DNA of 9,190 nucleotides. Origin: Spirochaetales bacterium. GTDB lineage: Bacteria; Spirochaetota; Spirochaetia; Sphaerochaetales; Sphaerochaetaceae. A program made the position numbers and the translations under genes. The DNA lies in assembly GCA_012800465.1 (NCBI GenBank), contig JAAZJI010000069.1:1-9190 (forward strand), read 5' to 3'. The notes beneath the pieces are model-generated. The model searched no databases. It was not told the origin of the DNA and saw only the letters and a program-made list of their open reading frames with translations. Below are positions 6,386 to 9,190 of this stretch, one piece after another (the stretch's first letter is position 1; each line of letters opens with the position of its first letter).

Positions 6386-7566
6386 AAGAGATCAACAGGA
6401 AACTGGTTGCGCTTGCTGCCAAGATGGGAAGAGGAGAGCCGATCAGAATCGCCATTCTCGGACTGGGGAGCGTTGGGAACTATCTCCTCGACTATCTGCT
6501 TTCCTGGGATGAGCAGGCGGTCGAGATCCATGTTGGAGGCCGGAATGAAGAGCGGATTCTTCGTGACATCAACATAGTTCGGGTCGGAAACGGCATTCGC
6601 TTCAAACAGTATAAGAAGGTCGTCTTCCACCATGTGGATTTGGATGACTTGGATCAGCTTCATGCCTTCTTCCGGGATGTGAACCCCGATGTTGTAGTCA
6701 ACACGAGCCGGGTCTACAGCGGACTGAAATACGGTTCGATTTCCTGGCATACGGTTCGCGCATATGGGATTTGGACTCCCTTGGCGGTTCGATACATAAA
6801 AAACATCACCGAGGCGAACAGGGACGCACAGGCGATCATCATCAACACGTCCTATTCCGACGGTGTGAATCCGTGGCTCAAGAGCGCGGGCGGTCAGTAT
6901 CCGGATTTCGGTAGTGGGAATCTGAACCATCTGATCCCCAGAATCACTCTTGCCGCAGCGGAGCTTCTCAAGATCGATGATCTCAGGCGGATCGACGTCG
7001 TTCTGGCGTGCAGCCACTTTCATGACGTGGTCATCAGCAAGGAGGGGCATGATGAAGGAGTGGCTCCGTTGCTGGCCGTCTTGGTCGATGGAGAACAAGT
7101 AAATCTTGATCATGCGGAGATCTATCGGCGTTGCGCCATCGAGATGCCGGTGGATGCAAAACGAAACATCATGAACGCCAGCAGCAACTTCGAGATTATC
7201 TCCAAGATCATCGGGGCGATCAGGAATAGGAGCCGACATGTGTTCCATTCGCCGGGTGTCAACGGTGAGCTTGGCGGGTTTCCCGTCTATGTCGATTTCA
7301 CTGTTTCCAATACGGACGATCATATCGGACTTGTGGAAGATTGGTTCACCTTGGAGGAGATGAGATCCCTCAACGCCGCTTCGCTTGCTCTTGACGGGAT
7401 TGAAGGAGTTCAAGACGGACGTCTTCGCTATACGGATGACCTGCTTGGAAAAGTCAAGAATGCTTTCGGCGTAACCCTGCCCAAGCACGTCGATCTGGCT
7501 GATGCATCGGAGGTCGGAGAGTTCATCATCGAGCGGATCATTGAACCCCAGCTGAAGGAACAGTGA
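6382..7566 (+). CDS. Unrecognised Rossmann-fold NAD(P)-binding protein, possible dehydrogenase
   Basis: I do not recognise the family of this 394-residue protein. After about 20 polar residues comes a dinucleotide-binding strand-loop-helix, 'IAILGLGSVGNYLLDYLL' (23-40), with GxGxxG at 27-32, then 'EIHVGGRNEERI' (48-59), where the Arg-rich end of strand 2 could favour NADP. 'HHVDLDDLDQL' (83-93) followed by 'PDVVVNTS' (102-109) recalls the N-terminal domain of saccharopine-dehydrogenase-like proteins. The C-terminal part ('INTSYSDGVNPWL' 154-166, 'SPGVNGELGGFPVYVDF' 290-306) should be the substrate/dimerisation domain. No membrane segment or signal is seen. It starts at ATG 6382 (AAAGGA 7 nt upstream, 4-nt overlap with the upstream gene) and overlaps the following gene by 1 nt. 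The context suggests a tailoring oxidoreductase of the phosphonate pathway, for example acting on phosphonoacetaldehyde or a nucleotide-activated product. That is inference only. Confidence 0.7.
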   Translation: MKEINRKLVALAAKMGRGEPIRIAILGLGSVGNYLLDYLLSWDEQAVEIHVGGRNEERILRDINIVRVGNGIRFKQYKKVVFHHVDLDDLDQLHAFFRDVNPDVVVNTSRVYSGLKYGSISWHTVRAYGIWTPLAVRYIKNITEANRDAQAIIINTSYSDGVNPWLKSAGGQYPDFGSGNLNHLIPRITLAAAELLKIDDLRRIDVVLACSHFHDVVISKEGHDEGVAPLLAVLVDGEQVNLDHAEIYRRCAIEMPVDAKRNIMNASSNFEIISKIIGAIRNRSRHVFHSPGVNGELGGFPVYVDFTVSNTDDHIGLVEDWFTLEEMRSLNAASLALDGIEGVQDGRLRYTDDLLGKVKNAFGVTLPKHVDLADASEVGEFIIERIIEPQLKEQ

Positions 7567-8297
7567 TGAAAGTACTCATCCTTTCAGATATCCACGCGAA
7601 TCTTTCCGCCCTTGAAGCGGTGCTCCGGGATGCCCGAGAGCGGTGGGGCGAATTGCCGATCATCCACCTCGGCGACATCGTCGATTACGGCATGCGACCG
7701 CACCAATGCATCGAACTGCTGCGTGCTTTGGACAAACAGGTTCTTCTCCATCTGAAAGGGAATCATGAATTGGCTCTTCTTGACCGGGATCGCTCCCGTT
7801 TCAGCAGCGAGCGGGGAAGAGAAGCTTCACGAGCGACAGCCAAGATGCTGAAGGACAAGGATCTTTCATATATCAGGGATGTGTATGAAGACTCGCCCCG
7901 CGAGCTGCTTCTGAAGAGGAAGAAAATCCTTTGTGTCCATGGGGATCTGAATGATCCGTACTGGGGAACGATGAGCTGCGAGGAGAGCCGGAACACGGCA
8001 TACATGCCCTATGACTATGTCGTAAGCGGGCATACCCACATCCGCTTTGTCCGGGAGGTGTTCCATCCCAGTGAGGACAAGGATGCGAAGCGTGGGAAAA
8101 AGCGGACGGTCTTCATCAATCCCGGCTCCGTGGGGCAGCCGAGAAACCATAATCCGCAGGCCCAATACGCGGTCTTGGATCTTGAGCATGGGGACATCGA
8201 GTTGAGAAGCGTCCGGTATGATATCGAACATGAGAGATCCCTCTTCGATGGAAGCGTGGACTCCTTTTATAGCGAGAGGCTCGTCGAGGGGATATGA
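7566..8297 (+). CDS. Calcineurin-like metallophosphoesterase (YfcE/MJ0936-like)
   Basis: A 243-residue cytosolic binuclear-metal phosphoesterase with every metal-ligand motif intact and in order: Asp8-x-His10, Gly36-Asp37-x2-Asp40, Gly65-Asn66-His67-Glu68, His125 in 'CVHGD', and Gly155-His156-Thr157-His158. 'NPGSVGQPRN' (185-194) is typical of the compact YfcE/MJ0936-type phosphodiesterase group. A charged Lys/Arg/Asp-rich stretch (169-180) just before it looks like a loop insertion. ATG 7566 is the start: AAGGA (7555-7559) lies 6 nt upstream and the ATG overlaps the previous stop by one base. The in-frame GTG at 7563 is less likely. As the last gene of the operon it may cleave a phosphate monoester or nucleotide diester intermediate of the phosphonate pathway, or do housekeeping repair of a side product. 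Proteins of this group have varied substrates, so no specific one can be assigned. Confidence 0.85.
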   Translation: MKVLILSDIHANLSALEAVLRDARERWGELPIIHLGDIVDYGMRPHQCIELLRALDKQVLLHLKGNHELALLDRDRSRFSSERGREASRATAKMLKDKDLSYIRDVYEDSPRELLLKRKKILCVHGDLNDPYWGTMSCEESRNTAYMPYDYVVSGHTHIRFVREVFHPSEDKDAKRGKKRTVFINPGSVGQPRNHNPQAQYAVLDLEHGDIELRSVRYDIEHERSLFDGSVDSFYSERLVEGI

Positions 8298-8811
8298 TCC
8301 AGCCCTCTGGGAGCGGCGCAACCGGGGTTGAATCTCCAGCTGTTTGCCCTGTTGACCACAATTATTCATTTACCCCTCTTTCCGCACCCTGAATCGAGAA
8401 TTTTCAGGGGTATTTATTTGGACAGCCTTAATCGGTGCTTTCCTTCTCTTCCTGCATGAGCAGTACAGCCGGCTCAAACGTCTTGACGGAGCTGTTCCAC
8501 GATGCTGTCCGATTCGATTTTGTTGGGGCAACTCATTGATTCTTAACTTCCTGTAAAAGGATCAATCAACGCTCTGGCATGGCATGCTGAGGCGAGCAAG
8601 TCCATAGAATAATTCCAAAAGGAGCATTTTCCGATAGTATAAAAGCCGGTTTTCGACTCCGGGAGAGCACGATGCGTTGCCAGAGAATTTTATGCCCTCA
8701 TAGCACCGGGGAAAGAGATTCAAGATGTTTTATCTGAAGCGTGGCGGTTGAAACCAGTCGTCTTTTGAACAGGTGTATGATAGGGTATGAGCACATGGAA
8801 GGAGAAAAGAG
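8298..8811 (+). other. 514-nt intergenic region without a convincing gene
   Basis: No frame here shows a ribosome-binding site plus a recognisable protein. The longest + strand open stretch (about 8356-8552) lacks a suitable start, encodes an unrecognised hydrophobic then basic sequence, and may be chance or a remnant. Small secondary structures are visible: an imperfect hairpin just after the operon (CTGGGAG 8307-8313 with CTCCAG 8334-8339, inner CAAC/GTTG 8319-8322/8327-8330), the terminator-like repeat described separately, GCATG-G-CATGC at 8577-8587, and ATTGA/TCAAT at 8535-8539/8562-8566. Promoter-like bits near the downstream gene are TATGAT (8776-8781) and TTGAAA (8748-8753), but their spacing (22 nt) is poor. 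TTGAAC (8765-8770) with TATGAG (8786-8791) is at 15 nt. The region most likely separates two transcription units. Confidence 0.6.
8387..8419 (+). terminator. Possible weak rho-independent terminator of the phosphonate operon
   Basis: A perfect 7-bp inverted repeat, CCCTGAA (8387-8393) and TTCAGGG (8403-8409), with a 9-nt loop, is followed after two bases by a broken T-rich run (ATTTATTT, 8412-8419). The stem is short and the T-tract interrupted, so termination would be inefficient or rho-assisted. Its location about 90 nt after the last stop codon of the operon is appropriate. Confidence 0.4.
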
Positions 8812-9190
8812 ATGCAGGCGATAATCTTGGCGGCCGGAATGGGAAAGCGATTGAAGGAATTGACGAAAGACAATACGAAATGCATGGTCGAAGTCAACGG
8901 AATCACCCTCATCGAACGGGTTCTCAGACAGCTTGACCGGCTTGGTTTGAGTAAAATAGTTCTGGTGGTGGGATACAAGGGAGACAAGCTCATCTCCTTT
9001 GTCGATACATTGTCAATCAACACCCCCATCGTATTCGTCGACAACCCGATCTATGACAGGACCAACAACATCTACTCCCTCTATCTGGCCAAAGAATACC
9101 TGCTTAAGGAGGATACCCTTCTTCTTGAATCGGATCTGATCATCGAGGACGGCATCCTGGAGAAGCTCGCGGCTTTCTCTTCTCCGAATG
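8812..9190 (+). CDS. LicC/PntC-like nucleotidyltransferase, 5' part only (possible fusion to aminotransferase)
   Basis: The frame is open from ATG 8812 to the right window edge (126 codons seen). AAGGAG (8799-8804) lies 7 nt upstream. The N-terminal signature LAAGMGKRL (6-14) is the NTP-binding loop, with Lys23 (context DNTKCM) as the phosphate-contacting lysine. 'NPIYDRTNNIYSLYLAK' (78-94) and LESD (105-108, metal-binding Asp108) are characteristic of the phosphocholine/phosphonate cytidylyltransferase group (LicC, PntC). Members activate phosphocholine or 2-aminoethylphosphonate as CMP derivatives for transfer to surface glycans or lipids. In known PntC-type proteins this domain is often fused to a PLP-dependent 2-aminoethylphosphonate aminotransferase. 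If the unseen part has that domain, it supplies the transamination missing from the upstream operon. Nearness to pepM/aepY makes a phosphonate substrate more likely than phosphocholine. The nucleotidyltransferase fold is secure; the substrate and the fusion are inference. Confidence 0.82.
   Translation, partial: MQAIILAAGMGKRLKELTKDNTKCMVEVNGITLIERVLRQLDRLGLSKIVLVVGYKGDKLISFVDTLSINTPIVFVDNPIYDRTNNIYSLYLAKEYLLKEDTLLLESDLIIEDGILEKLAAFSSPN

Noticed and set aside
6343..7488. Long open frame (381 codons) on the - strand
   Set aside because: It lies antisense to the Rossmann-fold gene, which has a GxGxxG motif, a good ribosome-binding site and operon overlaps on both sides. The antisense frame shows no coherent domain and no start signal; it is a codon-bias shadow.
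8294..8392. Short open frame of 32 codons overlapping the metallophosphoesterase stop (ATGA)
   Set aside because: The overlap resembles the operon's coupling style, but the purine run before it is only about 2 nt from the ATG. The product is a low-complexity Ser/Pro/Gly-rich peptide with no recognisable feature, and the stop falls inside the terminator-like hairpin.
8645..8670. Sequence resembling a tRNA T-arm (TTCGACT loop flanked by CCGG)
   Set aside because: The five bases before TTCGACT do not pair with those after it, and no cloverleaf with an anticodon arm or acceptor stem can be drawn around it.
1..9190. CRISPR array, insertion sequence, rRNA or complete tRNA gene
   Set aside because: I found no regularly spaced direct repeats, no transposase-like protein with terminal inverted repeats and no cloverleaf or rRNA-like sequence on reading both strands by eye.

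Overview
The window reads as a chromosomal segment from a Gram-negative-type (diderm) bacterium of moderate GC. A free-living or host-associated spirochaete (Treponema/Sphaerochaeta-like) is my best guess. That guess rests on the look of the proteins (an N-terminally extended PEP mutase, a LicC/PntC-like nucleotidyltransferase, a Wzi-like outer-membrane barrel) and cannot be proven without a search. All genes are on the + strand.

Layout: (1) 1-371 is the 3' end of a gene whose visible start carries an Asp-His-Gly motif typical of the alkaline phosphatase/sulfatase superfamily. (2) An extended -10 promoter candidate at 389-397 precedes a tightly packed seven-gene operon, 419-8297. Its genes are a Wzi-like outer-membrane beta-barrel protein; phosphoenolpyruvate mutase with an N-terminal cytidylyltransferase-like domain; phosphonopyruvate decarboxylase; an extended SDR (NDP-sugar epimerase/dehydratase type); a small LicC/MobA-like nucleotidyltransferase; an unrecognised Rossmann-fold NAD(P)-dependent protein; and a calcineurin-like metallophosphoesterase. 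Junctions are +1 nt, +7 nt, then overlaps of 1, 4, 4 and 1 nt, so the genes are almost certainly cotranscribed and translationally coupled. (3) 8298-8811 is a 514-nt gap without a convincing gene; it has a possible weak terminator at 8387-8419. (4) From 8812 to the window edge is the 5' part of a second nucleotidyltransferase of the LicC/PntC type.

How the genes work together: PEP mutase makes the C-P bond (PEP to phosphonopyruvate), and the decarboxylase pulls the unfavourable equilibrium forward to phosphonoacetaldehyde. That part is established biochemistry for these families. The next step is not encoded by any recognisable gene of the operon: there is no separate aminotransferase (PhnW) or iron alcohol dehydrogenase (PhpC type). 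Either the unrecognised Rossmann protein or SDR does it, or the gene starting at 8812 continues into an aminotransferase domain beyond the window, as in known PntC-aminotransferase fusions. Two nucleotidyltransferases suggest that a phosphonate and/or a sugar is activated as a nucleotide and placed on a surface polymer. A Wzi-like barrel one nucleotide upstream of pepM fits a phosphonate-decorated capsule or surface glycan. The SDR, the small nucleotidyltransferase, the Rossmann protein and the phosphoesterase together form a tailoring module I do not recognise, and they are the most interesting part of the window.
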